DNA of 64,000 nucleotides from Ophthalmolycus amberensis (taxonomy: Eukaryota; Chordata; Actinopteri; Perciformes; Zoarcidae), in assembly GCA_024529925.1 (NCBI GenBank), contig JAFEUB010000792.1, forward strand, positions 248,001 through 312,000. Direction: 5' to 3'. The notes under the pieces were generated by a model. It was not told the DNA's origin. It saw nothing but the letters and a program-made list of their open reading frames with translations, and did not search any database. Shown in pieces: positions 38,122 to 50,080 of this stretch. The first letter of the stretch is position 1, and every line of letters begins with the position of its first letter. A program made the position numbers and the translations under genes.

Positions 38122-40916
38122 CTGCCATTGGACATTTGATAGGGTTGTGATGTTACTGTGGGTAATCAGATTAAGATGTCATTTCCTCCTCTCTCAACCC
38201 ACTTGAATACAGTTTAATTAGTTGCTTCCACTTGGTAACGCATGAATGATGAATTCTATTATTAATATCTCGTCTTTCTCCTTACCAAAACATCAGCAGA
38301 AAGGGGTTTGATGCTATGCAGCAGGACCTCTTCGCAGTTTCCGTAATCACTGAACACAACCACAGCCGTGGAGCCAGACGGATGCACAGCGTCTATCCTG
38401 GCATGGTAGAACTTCACGCACCACACCAGACACACACAAAGAGAAACTTGTTTTAATACAAACATTTTCCACACGTCAAGACGAGAACAATGGCAGTTAT
38501 ACATGACGTGACAACAACAATTAACACAGCGAATGAGAGAAAAATGAGTCACAGCTCCACTTGTTTTGTTTTCTTTGTCACTTGACGTATTAACTGCGTA
38601 TGCGTTTAATTGGCTTTAATGTCAGTGTACATTCTCTGACTGGACACACAGTAATTTGAATTATCAGCGATAATTACATACCTTGCCGTCTTCCCAGTAC
38701 AGCGCCAGGCACTGGTCTCCAGGTTTCCAAGCTTGTTCCACAAAATGACTTCTCTCTGGTCCTCGAGGTCCTGGACCTTTGCCTTGTCCCGACCTCCTTT
38801 TGGGTCCTGGGTTACTGGAGGCGTTTTTCTTGGGGGGGGGCGGCTCCCTGTAAGGGACACTCTGCGAGTTTGTTGGCTTGATCGGCCCAGTTCTTTTGTG
38901 CTCCATGTCTCCATTTTGGAAATGAGAGGGATCCCCTGTCGCCATTCGAAAGTCCCGCGATAACCCCACTTCTTGGGGTGTCCCCGATCTTCCTCCCCTC
39001 GGGTTAAAGTTTGGAGGCCCACCATCCCTTTGTCGGTCAAGGTGGTCCGAGTTTGGCCGGTCCGTCTTCCCCTTCCTCCTGCTGCTGCTGTTGGGTTCTT
39101 CAGTTCTGTCCGTACGCTTACTGTTCCCTCTGCCATCGGGCTCGCTGCCTGCACAGTCAGTCGGTTTAGCCGTGGGTGCGTTGTCTCTAGCCCCTCTCCT
39201 GTTGGACGGCCCGGCCGTGTTCCTGCCGCCTCCGTCTCCATTTCTGGATCGTTGGTGGTGCGATGCGCTGAACTCCGTCTGCTGCTGAGGTTCTTTTGAA
39301 TGTGGGAAAGTAGTGGAGAAGACTGAAGGGAAAATGGGCTCCTCTCTGGTCTCCCTCCTGTCATTCTGCGATCTGTCCGATGTGCCGCGCGACCATCTCT
39401 CCTGGCCCTTCCACTGCTGGGCTTGAGCTGACGTTTGGGAGGTCGTATAGTCAGAGAGGGGCTCCTGGCCAGGTTTGGGAAAATCAAAGTCCCGGTGGAA
39501 GCGAGGTGGTCTGTCATTCCTTTGTTGCCGGTGGTCATTATGCGAGGAGAACTTGGTCTGAGATGCGTCTTTGGAGTAATAGTCGGAGTTGGAGAAATTG
39601 GCTTTACTCTCATGGTGTCTCTGATGGCTCCCATGGCTCTTTTGCTCTGAGAAAACAAAATAATAACAAAAAGCAGCGTAATCAAAAGCTAAGCCAAACA
39701 ATAGGGGATACATAATTCAAGGAACATTGACAAGACCACATTACAACGTGTTATTCAATGAAGATTAACTATCGAACACACTCAACAAAAACATGAAGCC
39801 AATAGCTGTCAATAAATGAACAAATATTATGAATCACCAACCACATCATCCCTGGCCAAACACAATCAAGCATTAAAATACACATAACATATCACAGCAC
39901 CGTTCTTCCACACCACACTGATCTCAGACATTAAGAGAACATGACTTCTGAATCAGAAGCGATCCGACCCGTCTGAATGCAAAGGTGACTCCGTCTATGA
40001 TGGAGTAATGTTAGTAATTAGTACATTCTTACTAAAGGTTGGTTTGAAAAAGTATGCCAACATTTAAACTCATAATAAAATATGTTCTTTCCTTAAATAA
40101 ATCAAGTAAAGGGGTTAAAGTGTTTATGAACAAAGAGAGGTGAAAGAAGGTAGTTTACAATGAAACCTAGAACATGTCACCCACCATCGATGGAGAAAAC
40201 TCCCATCTTGGATTCAAGAAAGTCAAAAAGAGTGCTTGGTCCGGACGGCCTTCCACCGGCTCCCTCCTCCTCATCTTCATTTCTGGACCTGCCTCTTCCT
40301 CTTCCTCTGGCTGAGAAGAACCCAAAGAACAAGATTATGTAGACCCAATTAAGAACAGTTCATCTATGATTCTGGACATTCCAGCCCTGAGTGTGTACAT
40401 CTGAGGTTTATGTGACACGGGTCTGGTTGTGTGCATCCGTGTGTGTCGCTGTTTCAAACCGGAAGAAACAAAACAAGAACACTTAAATCCCTTAAACATG
40501 ACATGAATTTGGAAAGGTTAATGTTCTGCATCAGACTCAGAGGACCGATGTATGCAGCAACAATAAAAACAGTCTCTGCTCAGTTGTTTCACCAACAGAA
40601 AAAAAGGCAGTGTGACAGAATAAGTTTCAGGTTGATTTTCAGTGCTGGAACAAATATTACAGAAACGACCGCATCCATCTGAATCCTTACGTGTGCTTGG
40701 GAAAAATCGTCCGCAGCAAAGTGTGGACGCAATTTGTGTTAAATGGACTAAAACAAGCAAAAACTGCCAATGTGGACCTTTAACTCGGCTGTGGGAGATT
40801 TCCACTGCATTTTTAAAAAATCACTCCCCCCCCCCCCCCCAATCTCACTCTTACTCTGTAGGAAAAAAAAAGGTTTCAGGCTATGGAACACTTTTCTCAA
40901 GCCAATGCGGGCAGCT

Positions 40917-40950
<34 letters not shown>

Positions 40951-43900
40951 ATCTGTATGAACCTCTGGGTGGGGGCTTGATGGGTTCAGCTTCCACAGGG
41001 CCGGGTCTGCTAGCAGAAGATCCAGTCAGTAGGCTGTTTAGTGCCACTTCAAGTTTGTTGTTGTTATCCATTAGAGCCTGCCGAGCATCCTCCCTGTCGA
41101 AGCCCATCTCCATGATGTCTCTCAGAGCACGCTCATCCACCTAAACAAAGGATAGAGAGGGTATACAATGGATAGGGAGACGGGGACAATACATGTGGAT
41201 GGATAATGGTTGTCTAGTAAAAAATAAACTTGGACGTGAGGTTCACTGTGAGCGAGAAAAACACCATCCACAAAGAAGCTCCTTCTGACGTGGGCCGTAC
41301 ATTGGATAGCACTTAGTTTAGGTCGTATTAGTGCATCCGAGTTACAAAACATCATTAACACATTACCAAGCCGAACGCTATATAATATCCCTCTTCCATC
41401 CTATTTATGTGTTCAGCCCAATTGCTGGCTGAGTTCTGTCTAGAAACTGTCAGGTCACAACACAAAGCTAGACAAATTGACCGCCCCTTGATTGGAAAAC
41501 GCGGCCAAGCCTCCCAATTCATTTAAGTTTCTACAAAATCATAATCGATGCGTCACCTAGTCCATGAGCCATGAAATAAAAGACGAAAGAAACCAAAGAG
41601 GAACGCAGGACGAGTTCCAACCTTTCAATTGCTTTGTTACAGTGGATGGAGGCTTCGGTAATGTAATGGTAGAATCATGAATGGCTTTCATGACTAACTC
41701 AAAACAGACTCGTTTTAAAAGTTGTGGACGAAGTTTGTCTCCTCACCAGCTCTCGGTAGTTCCCATCTTGTCTGCTTTCCGGTCTTTCGACCCGGTCTTC
41801 CCGTCTCCTCTGCTGGTACGAGTCTCGGCCCCGAAAGGAGGAAGCGGCACTGGATAAATTACCGCCTGCATTTCCTCCACCCCCGAACGTCCTCGGAGCC
41901 TAACGAGTGAAAAGAGCGAGACGATCGATACCAGCTGCCGGGCTGGGCCAAACAATGAAGAACTAAAAACTTTGTAGTTGACAATGTAATTAGGATTCTT
42001 AATTGGAAGAGTTGCTCGAATGTCAAAAGCAATCAAGGTTAAGATGAAAGCCGATAAGGGGCACAATCAACAAGAGAAACAGCAATTAGTGGAGAAAGGG
42101 GTGGTCCTTAAACAAATGTTCAACGTATAGGAGGGTTACAGGACGTTGACTTGGAATACAATTACAATTTGTTGCCTCAGACAATTATAGTGCAGTATAA
42201 TAGATTGATAATAGTCTATTAATACACAATATTTTGAGAGACAAAGCTTACAAATGTATACAATACTGCAGGAGCTCTGTGAAATAATCAGGTACCTTGA
42301 AGCAACATGATGGACTCATGATATGTGTTTGCATACCTCTTTGGTCTTGGCCACCTCAGCAATAGCTGCCGTCCGCTGCTTTTCGAACTCGTCATTCTCA
42401 TCGGGACTCTTGGCTACATTCTGAGTCTGGAGGGTCTTCCTCTGGTCCAGATCCCTGCTGTCTACCTCATCCTTCCTCGCACACTTCTACAGGGAGCAAA
42501 TAGAGAGTAAGAACAACCGCAATCATGTACGGTTCCTGAAAAAGAAACAAATTTGCCTGCAGCGTTCAAGCTACACTCTTAAGACTTTGTTGGAGCAACC
42601 AACAGCAACCCAACTCCCAAAGCGGCCTCCCGGCTCACGGTTAATGTTTTGAAACTCAACTGTGAACTCTATTATGTTCCCAAGTGACTTGGGAAGAACC
42701 GAGATGGAAATGCAACGCTTTCTGCAGCTGTTTCTGTGACTGTGATGAGTCAGAGAAGTGACCGACGGATTGGAACATCAATCTGCTGAAAATCTGACGA
42801 TTTTGTCAACAGAACAAACTAATAATCTAATTTAACACTCCTCAGCCAGCAGGTGAATTTAATGCGGATACAGCAGACTGACTGATTGACCGGCAGTAAA
42901 TTCCCGCTTTGAGAAGTGCCATTACACACACACACGACCATCCACAATGTTCACCTTCATTAAACCACGTGCAAATGACACCAGGCTGTTACAAAAACAC
43001 ACACACACACACACACCTACACACACACACAGGTGCGTGATGACTCCATATTCTGCCTGTTCACACAAGAGCCATCAGATTACCGAAGCTCATTACTCCT
43101 GTGCGTCACAGCCTGCCTCCAAACTTTAAGAAGAATTCAGTGGTTAGCGTTTCATCATTGACATGCACTACGGTGCTGTGTCGCGTTGCAAAGACACCAT
43201 GGGACTATTCACAACGTGAGATGCGGTGAGTGGAAGGAGTGCTGGACTGATGTTGGTCATCGAGACGGCTTCATCAAACATTCTTTTGAATTATTTCTAT
43301 TCGTTTTTGTAATTAACGGTTAAAAATGTGCGGCGCTGTGCACTCACATTGTGCCGCTCGGACATTTTCTGTATTTGTTTGTTGAGCTGCTGCCGTCGTG
43401 CATCACTGTGATTGGCGCAGATGTTTAAAGTTCAACATTGCACCGCTGCACTTACATGCACCACGACAGCAGGTGCTGTCGGAGACGTCCACACAGTCCG
43501 ACCACCTGGCTCATGCTGTTGCGCTCGCGTGATTGATATAGGGCTCATTATCCTAATTACTCCTGGTGGCACCTCGCTATGCAGATGGCATTCATTTGCC
43601 CAGGTTCTGAGATCTCCACCACTGATATTCCAATTGGTTGGGATTGTATTTGTGGTCATAAAAGCTTTGTAAATATCTCTTTTCAAAGAACAATGTCCAA
43701 TTCACAGGCCTCGCTGGCGACACTTTTTTTCTTTATATATTTAGTAGAAAACAGTTCCCAAAGATAAATGTCTGTGAGCTCTGTAGATAAGCCAGGCATA
43801 ACCAAAGCACTGGCACAGGGCAGATGAAACCCAACCTATCCGCATGGCTAGATATCTCAGTGGTAATTGATGTAAACATGACGACTAAAACGCGCATGCT

Positions 43901-46900
43901 ACTTTCTTTCAATGTTCTGAAGTGGACCTAACACTTCACTGATAGAAAATGTCACGGACTCGTCTTCAGATGAGCTGAAAGAAAATGCGAGCACATATTT
44001 GAAGAGACTCTGCTTCAGAGCGCCAATTTACCTTGAGATCGGATATTATTTATAACCCTCAGCTTACATCCAATCAGCACTGAGCCCCGGAGTGACCAAA
44101 CATTAGAAACACATTTACACTGAAAATCTAGAGAACGACAAATGATAATTCCCAAAATGCTCCTCATCCAACTTCACAAAGCTTCGGCAAATCTGGAGTG
44201 AGGAGTGGGTGAAAGCTGATCCGGATGTATCCCGCTCCGGAGCGGGGATTCTTGCCAAGGGAGCATCGACTCAGGCTCAGTAGTTTTCAGAAGGAGAAAC
44301 GATGTGGCGATGTGCAAAACCGCAAAACGTGGAGGAATTAAAGGGCGGTGCAATAGCTTCCCAGTGCACTGGGAATTGAGCATCAGTTATTCTTTTCAAA
44401 TCTCAAACTGTGTGTAAATATGTTTGACAACGTGATGCAAGTAGATTTCTGATGGTGCAATTGAGAGGCCGGCATATCTCCCCTCACTGCTCTCAACGCC
44501 GTGCAAAGGCAACGCGTAACACCACGCATATATTTAGAAGGTGATAACTGTTCATTGCACAGTGTGCAATATGTGTGTGTGTGTGTGTGTGTGTAAGACA
44601 ACCAAGCAGAATAAAAATTCAGTGATGCATTTTAAAGATTCATGAAGACTCTCGCAATTATTAAGATCAGAGAGAACATTTACAAGAAAGGGGAGACATC
44701 AAGGCCCACTCCTGGAGCCGGGCCTTTGTCTGGACCCTCAGACACAATTGTGAGGTTATTGTTATTCAACAGCACCTCTCACTATTAAGCCACTGCTGAA
44801 ATCTCATTTCCATAAACGTTTGCTATTTTATGATGATGCTTTCAGTTTATTGTTTTCATCTGGTGTTTATGTCAGAGAAGCACTTTGTAACTTTATTTTG
44901 AAAAGCGAACTGTCGGAGTTAATAATACCCTTACCTGACCAAATGGCACAAAGGGAGGAGGTCCGCCTTCGGCTCCAATGTTACTCCTGCTGTGTTTGGC
45001 CAGACTCTGCAGGTTGAACGGTAAAGGGAGATCATTCTTAAGAATTCTCAGTCCTAGCAAGAGAAATCACGGACTGGAGGTGGCCTTTAATGCAGACTCA
45101 AAATCATAACCAACACATGAATGCAATATCAAAACTCGACCCTCACCCTTTGTAGTTCCCATTTCTCCACCATGTGATCAACCTCTCCTCCGAGGACGGA
45201 GATTTTTGAGTCATCAAGCAGCAAAAGACCATTTTTGACCTGGACCGTACCAAGGAGCTTCACCTTTGTTCCAGGGGGGGTGTTCAGACTGAAAAACAAA
45301 ACAAAAAAACAATAAAAACGAAGAGTATGTGTGAAAGGATGCTTCAAATATTAACCGACTGTTAAATGTAGAACTAAGAACGGAGTCTACCAGGCCCCAC
45401 ACCCCGTTGACTTTACCCATACCACTTTACAAATGACATGGAGCAGTGCCGCCAGGGGACGGGTGGCGAGGCTATTAATAATCCCAGCTGCTCACCCATC
45501 CTCATGCTGAATTGAAAGTCCCTCTATCTCATCAGGCCTGATAAGGCCTCTGCCTCTCTCATTAAGAAAGCACAAGGACTTAGAGGGATTTCCAGCTATT
45601 GATGCCGGATGCAAAAGCAAACAATTAGGGATTTCACTCCAAACCTCTGGGATGGATGCTGTTCTCATGATAGCAGCCAGTGCACAAGTGGGGCTCTGGC
45701 TCGCCTCGATTCAATCAAATACAAGCGCATGCAGACACACAGTATTCCCCCTCTAATCAACGTCGCTCCTCAGTGGTCAATTGTCATCCCTCTCTATCGC
45801 TCGTCTCGCACACTCAACGGGGTCCTGTAATCCATCGCGTCCTCCTTTGTCGCTCGCTTACGGCCTCACGCGCACTAAAGCGGACACTTTCACACTAACC
45901 GCCGCCGTTGCCAGACGCTCATTAAGAGGGGATTTGTTCTGTAACGCTCCTCTCTTCCCGTCGGGAAGTCAAGGCCCACACTCTGGCCACTCCACCTGTA
46001 CCAGCCTGGCTAGTCACCATGGCAGCCGTCACCAGGGCCACCGTTGCTGGGATTTAATTAAGGCCGGGGAATTGTTAAGATAGCTGCCGCCACGTGGGAA
46101 TTGCAGATAACGGGAAAATTGCAATTACAATACACTAAATGCCACTATTTGCATATTTCCCATGTTGCTAAATAGAGCACTGCTGTATGGGTACCTGATC
46201 TCAGACAGGTGTTGGAACTCCAATCCGACACAGGTGGTATGCCCATCGGTCATTTGGAGGCGCAGCATCCGCGGCGCGCCCTGGGACTCCTCGCGGTCTT
46301 TAGGAGCCGAGACGTTCCTCACCTTCTGCACCTGAAGAACACACGGACCTTCCAACTGGCCGAGTGCAAGAGACAAAAACAGACAGGTGGCTTGAGAGGG
46401 ACATCAGCAGCATGTGGGGGATTGCAACAGCAAAATATGAGCATAAGCTCTTTTGAGTGCTTAGAAAATTATTTCTAAGGCATAATCAAAATGACCCCTA
46501 TTCAGCAAACCTTTGTCAGCATAGGTTTCATTATTTCTCCAAACTGCTTCATGACTAACTAGTGTCCATTTCATTCAAAACTATTGAATCTATCCTCTCA
46601 AAGACGGATTTCTAGCTCTGTGGAAAGGAACGTGTACCATCTGTAAATGCACTCTACAAGCTACACTGCGATCTGTAGTTTAATGTAAGCATAGATGTTC
46701 AGATTCATTAATCTATTACATATAATTAATTACGTTAGACTTCGTGTACACTGTGCCAAGCAGCTGTGGTCGCTGAAGGGAGCGGAGGTTAAAAAACGTG
46801 ATTTAATCCTTTCGACAATATTGGGAACATCTTTTCTTTACAGTTGCACAGGACAAGAGACGATGCTCTGCTCCTTGTTTTGTCGGTGTGTTGGGGCCAT

Positions 46901-49650
46901 CTAGTGGCACACAGGAAAACCACATTTCAGCTGAACACTTTGAGCCTGCACTGACTTTCAGCCCTAAAAAAAAACAACCAGTAACCGTGGAGCATCATTT
47001 CCCACCGAGTATCACAACTATAGCGTTGAAAGGGCTGTGTCATCATTTCTGTGCAACTCACCTTCTCAGTTCTTCCACTATTGATATCAGGCGGCAGACA
47101 TTTTTCCCCAATAGGCCTGAGGTCGCTCTGCAAAAAAGAATAAAAAAGAAATAAATAATGAAGAGAAATAATGCTATAGAGTTCCAAATATGTTTACCTC
47201 CACTGTTTTGTGCCTCAAAATAAAAATAATCTGCCCAAATATATTAATCTGCATGTTAGGGAGGGGCCCTTTACATCGTACCCTCAGTCCCAGAAATGGA
47301 CATGATGGAGCCAATGCGAAGCACACAAGTCATTGCAGTTGTTGCAGTACAAATTAAATGGTGTCATTTCTTTGTAACTAACTTAATGATAAACTGTTTA
47401 CAAATTTTCTCCACACTGCAAAACTCTGTCAGATATCTGTCTTCTGCATCAAGGCACCTATTCCTGTTTCAGTGCAGCTGACCATATCTCTAAAAGCAGG
47501 TCTTTTATTTCCCTAGGTAACATAAAAAAAACGAATTGCTTCTTCATATCGATGTCTCAATAAATTTCTCTGAACACAGTTACGATACAATTATTTGAAA
47601 AGGCTGCATCTCGGCTTCGCAACAACTGCTTCCCAATTAATCTTAGAATCTAGTTTCCCTAGAAGGAAAGATTTCACTACAAAGCTCCAGCCCACAGTTG
47701 CTAAATGTTGGTTAGCCCCGGTATGCAGTAAGAAGTCAAAGTGCAGTCCGAGATCTTTTTTGGCAGCCCTCCTGGCCAAAACTCAAAAGGTCAAGGCTTC
47801 TGCAGTAAATTCAACTAGTGCATGTTCTGGACTTGTCTGCTACTGCGGAGCAGGGAAGGAGCATCACTGCCCGTCTGACACAAACAGCATTTTCAGTTCT
47901 ACGACTGCCTGTGGTTCCTATTTGCTTATTTCCACTTTTGTGTTTATGGATTGTCCAGTGTGTTGTCTACATTGGCTTTTTTTATATTAAAACATTTTTT
48001 ATTATTACTATTATTATCATTGGGGGCGGCCGTGGCTCAATGGGTAGAGAGGGTTGTCCGGCAACCGTCAAGGTCTGCGCTTCGATCCTTGGCTGCTACC
48101 TGTCCTGTGCCGAAGTGTCCCTGAGCAAGACACTGAACACCTAAACTGCTCCCCGGGCGCTTCTCAGCAGCCCACTGCTCCCAATAAGCTCGGGATGTAA
48201 CCCAATGCAGAAGTTAAATTTCATGTACCGGTATATGACAATAAACCTAACCTATTATTATGTTGTCTCGCCATGCATCATATTAATTTCATATTTCATG
48301 TTGTAGATGTAGAAAAAGGACATAGTTTGATGTGAAGGTGCAAGATAATCTTTAGAGCCGGGGGGACTGAAGATGGAAAGAGCCGACGCTGGGTCCGCCA
48401 ATAGTGGGACATACATAATTAACAATAGGCACATTATGCTTTTCACACAAATCCACTTACACCAGTTAATACATCACACTGAATGTTTAACACCCAGTTG
48501 AAAATTGTGTCCGTAGCTTTGTCTGTTTCATTAGCATGTATGTCGGCATACCCCTAATGAAGTACCACAACACTTAATAAACCTATTTCCCAAAACTGCT
48601 TACAGTGCAAACCCGTTGCTGAACAGTGTCTGTCTGCTCTGTATTTATGTTGCCATATAAATAAATATATAAATGGACATGCAAAAAAAAATATATATAA
48701 ATGGACATGCAAAACTCGCAGGAGGAAAACTTACGTCAAGTGCAAGACGAATAATGTCATTGTGTGTTATTTTCTCAGCAGATCCTTTCAGCTCTGCTAT
48801 GCCTTCATCACTGAGGTACCTGCAAGATGGCAGACAAGGTGGAGCGGAAAGATGGTGAAGATGGGAGAATTTTTAAAAAGGAGAAGGTGGGCATGCCTAC
48901 GATTCTAATCACAAGACATATGTACGGGATATGTAAATAAGTCATGTACAATTCTTATGTGTTTTAACAATATCAAGAATGTGATGTAAATGTGTTACAC
49001 CGCGTGGTAAGACTCAACTATGAGATCATTATTTATTTGTTTTAAAGCCTCAGTATCTTAGGTCAGATTGCGTAATTTGCCAAAAACAACCTCGGAAGCA
49101 TCGCAAAAAAATGTCTCTAAATGTGGAAGGCACATGTGTATATGGCTGACTTGGATTCATTTTATTAACTCGGATAAATTCTGTTACCAATCCAGGAAGG
49201 AGTGGGATTATTCCATTCATAAAAAATACAAAAATCAGAACTGGGTTTAAATGTAGCGGCTCTCTGTCCGCACCTGCGAGTAAGTATTACAGCACACCAG
49301 TCAACACGAACTGTAACGTCCACAGTCTGCGTTATGCTAGCGGCATGCTAACTGTGTATTAGCTGTAGCCGTCGTTGCTAGGTTAACGCTGTTCGTGTGG
49401 CTAGCTCCGAGTTAGTTCACACTGATGTTCGCCTCAGCAAAACGAATAACGTCACCACGATCCTAAAAGGGTCGCGTGCACCAAGGAAACCGTCGCGTTC
49501 TAATGTAACCATGCGTCCAGGCTAATGAATAGTGTTGTAAGCCTTCACCGATCTGGCACCTCAGTGAGTTGACGTTGGTTAGCTCACTGACATTAGCTAC
49601 CAGGGTACCTACCAGCCCTCTTTGGTCAAAGAAGCGGCCAAATCAGTCAT
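38005..49650 (-). CDS. tdrd3: Tudor domain-containing protein 3 (13 coding exons)
   Basis: Tdrd3 reads asymmetrically dimethylated arginine on histones and RNA polymerase II, and scaffolds topoisomerase 3-beta and FMRP in transcription and mRNA translation. Thirteen exons, all with compatible phases and GT...AG borders, give 2379 nt and 792 residues (human isoform 744). Residues 1-164 hold the N-terminal DUF1767/OB-fold region that binds TOP3B (GWYLSDEG, INSGRTEK, LEGPCVLQVQK, MLRLQMTDGH, LNTPPGTKVKLLG, EKWELQR). A UBA domain follows at about 290-328 (VDERALRDIMEMGF), then an RG-rich patch and FDFLESKMG. A long hydrophilic region with GPIKP and GPKRRSG precedes the Tudor domain at about 695-752. 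The aromatic-cage positions inferred from SMN alignment (LYW, FYH, VVF, DYGN) are retained. The C-terminus PPRARD matches human PPRARN. The gene is transcribed away from diaph3 and toward pcdh20. Confidence 0.96.
38286..38411 (-). CDS. tdrd3: tdrd3 exon 12 (Tudor domain, second part)
   Basis: Forty-two codons in phase 0, FYHARIDAVHPSG through CEEVLLHSIKPLSADVL, ending at a GTAAGG donor. It carries cage residues Tyr of FYH, Phe of VVF and Tyr/Asn of DYGN. The acceptor is GTGAAG, preceded by a T/G-rich tract. Confidence 0.95.
38682..39646 (-). CDS. tdrd3: tdrd3 exon 11 (disordered region and Tudor start)
   Basis: A 965-nt exon, 321 codons plus two bases completing the split Glu codon from exon 10. 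It begins EQKSHGSHQRHHESK and ends WKPGDQCLALYWEDGK before GTATGT. It is rich in Ser, Arg, Pro, Gly, Asp and Asn with almost no hydrophobic clusters, as expected for this unstructured part. RNDRPPRFHRD resembles human RNEKPPRFQRD. TGPIKP and GPKRRSG are the other recognisable islands. GC content is above that of the flanks, which creates long unrelated open frames on both strands. Confidence 0.95.
40185..40310 (-). CDS. tdrd3: tdrd3 exon 10 (RG patch, FDFLESKMG)
   Basis: It starts with two bases completing a split Ala codon, then RGRGRGRSRNEDEE and SGPSTLFDFLESKMGVFSID, ending in one base of a split Glu codon before GTGGGT. Human TDRD3 has RGRGKGRGR and STLFDFLESKMG in the same order. The acceptor is TTCTTCTCAG. 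Confidence 0.95.
40919..40948. repeat. (GT)n microsatellite in tdrd3 intron 9
   Basis: About 15 GT units on the plus strand, therefore a CA repeat in the tdrd3 transcript, starting about 14 bases after the exon-9 donor. Confidence 0.97.
40963..41140 (-). CDS. tdrd3: tdrd3 exon 9 (UBA domain)
   Basis: Fifty-nine codons plus one base. VDERALRDIMEMGFDRED, ARQALMDNNNKLEVALNSLL form the three helices of a ubiquitin-associated domain, including the MGF loop. The rest (SASRPGPVEAEPIKPPPR) is a linker. The donor is AGAG|GTTCAT, weak at positions +3 to +5, but it is the only GT that preserves the phase required by exon 10. A CA repeat begins about 14 bases into the intron. Confidence 0.93.
41747..41899 (-). 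CDS. tdrd3: tdrd3 exon 8
   Basis: Fifty-one codons in phase 0, APRTFGGGGNAGG through RQDGNYREL, before GTGAGG. Human TDRD3 has KTFGGGGGG and GVYREL at the same places. It is Arg- and Gly-rich linker sequence. Confidence 0.94.
42337..42486 (-). CDS. tdrd3: tdrd3 exon 7
   Basis: Fifty codons in phase 0, KCARKDEVDSRDLDQRK through DEFEKQRTAAIAEVAKTKE. The last block is nearly identical to human. Flanked by CTGTAG and GTATGC. Confidence 0.96.
42988..43031. repeat. (CA)n microsatellite in tdrd3 intron 6
   Basis: Two blocks of CA units with a CT interruption near 43017. Confidence 0.95.
44935..45006 (-). CDS. tdrd3: tdrd3 exon 6
   Basis: Twenty-four codons in phase 0, SLAKHSRSNIGAEGG then PPPFVPFGQ, matching human SLSKHNRSNIGTEGGPPPFVPFGQ almost residue for residue. 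Flanked by CTGCAG and GTAAGG. Confidence 0.97.
45147..45288 (-). CDS. tdrd3: tdrd3 exon 5 (OB-fold region)
   Basis: One base completing a split Ser codon, then 47 codons: LNTPPGTKVKLLGTVQVKNG, LLLLDDSKISVLGGEVDHM, VEKWELQR. This is the second half of the N-terminal OB-fold. Donor GTGAGG, acceptor TTTTTCAG. Confidence 0.97.
46195..46355 (-). CDS. tdrd3: tdrd3 exon 4 (OB-fold region)
   Basis: Fifty-three codons plus two bases, LEGPCVLQVQKVRNVSAPKD then REESQGAPRMLRLQMTDGH and VGLEFQHLSEI. The internal Met of MLRLQMTDGH is the start of the shorter human isoform. Donor AG|GTACCC, acceptor CGGCCAG. Confidence 0.97.
47062..47127 (-). CDS. tdrd3: tdrd3 exon 3
   Basis: Twenty-two codons in phase 0, SDLRPIGEKCLPPDINSGRT then EK, corresponding to human TDLRTIGKKFLPSDINSGKVEK. 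Flanked by TTTTTTGCAG and GTGAGT. Confidence 0.97.
48022..48256 (+). repeat. tRNA-derived SINE
   Basis: The 5' part resembles a tRNA gene with an A-box (TGGCTCAATGGG, about 48033-48044) and a B-box (GCTTCGATCC, 48079-48088). The tRNA-unrelated body contains CCGAAGTGTCCCTGAGCAAG and AACACCTAAACTGCTCCCC. The end reads TATGACAATAAACCTAA and is followed by TATTATTA; TTA repeats also precede the element. I recognise this as a common teleost SINE. It lies antisense in tdrd3 intron 2 and is not a functional tRNA. Confidence 0.8.
48735..48819 (-). CDS. tdrd3: tdrd3 exon 2
   Basis: Eighty-five bases: one base completing a split Trp codon, then YLSDEGIAELKGSAEKITHN and DIIRLALD, before GTAAGT. Human has YLSDEG...VNVNDIILIALN. 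A near-duplicate of ATAAATGGACATGCAAAA occurs twice within 50 bases of the donor, at about 48670 and 48697. Confidence 0.96.
49613..49650 (-). CDS. tdrd3: tdrd3 exon 1 (initiator exon)
   Basis: ATG at 49650-49648 followed by TDLAASLTKEG and the first two bases of Trp, then GTAGGT. The split Trp codon joins exon 2 to give GWYLSDEG as in human (human start ...LSQAGWYLSDEG). Context AAAAATGA is acceptable. This supports the full-length isoform start. Confidence 0.93.
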
Positions 49651-49997
49651 TTTTCATCCACACCGTAGATGTGTAAGTAACGACACCAACACGTTTGAAT
49701 TGAGCACGCTCCAATAACGACTATCTGTTTTGGTAATGCATCTTCTCCTTCTAACAATGATAACGCTCGCTAATGTGACTATTGAACCACTCGCTCCACG
49801 TAACGTGCGTCACCAGCCGAGACGCGCCTATGGAGTGCCGAGAGGGTCAAACTAAATTTCAATACCATTATTCTTCTCTTATGGATATTTTAGATTTTTG
49901 CCGTGGGAAAGGATGTCTGGCATCCATCGGTAAAGGACAACATTTCACTGGACTCATATCTGAACTCATGACGAATTCAGTGAGTTAGTGAACTGTC

Positions 49998-50080
49998 CAT
50001 ATAATAATAATAATACTAATAATAATAATACATCAATTTTATATAGCGCTTTTCAAAATACCCAAAGACGCTTAAGATGC
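49998..50080. repeat. (AAT)n plus fragment of a dispersed teleost repeat
   Basis: About 12 AAT-type units are followed by TTTATATAGCGCTTTTC and ACCCAAAGACGCTTA, the signature of a very common fish interspersed repeat. Only this short tail is present. Confidence 0.65.

Larger units (their letters stand above)
38122..49612. other. tdrd3 introns
   Basis: The twelve introns range from about 0.16 kb (between exons 13 and 12) to about 2.4 kb (between exons 7 and 6). They hold a tRNA-derived SINE (48022-48256), (GT/CA)n tracts at 40919-40948, 42988-43031 and 44573-44594, and a poly-C tract around 40827-40840. A 16-bp palindrome CCCGCTCCGGAGCGGG sits at 44231-44246. I saw no nested gene. Confidence 0.7.

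Noticed and set aside
38733..39715. Several plus-strand and frame-shifted open frames over tdrd3 exon 11
   Set aside because: Shadows caused by the GC-richer coding exon on the minus strand. Only one minus frame fits both flanking splice phases and homology.
44231..44246. 16-bp perfect palindrome CCCGCTCCGGAGCGGG in tdrd3 intron 6
   Set aside because: Isolated, with no promoter or repeat context. Not enough to claim a function.
48022..48100. Possible tRNA gene
   Set aside because: A-box and B-box are present, but the rest does not fold as an intact tRNA and the sequence continues into a SINE body.
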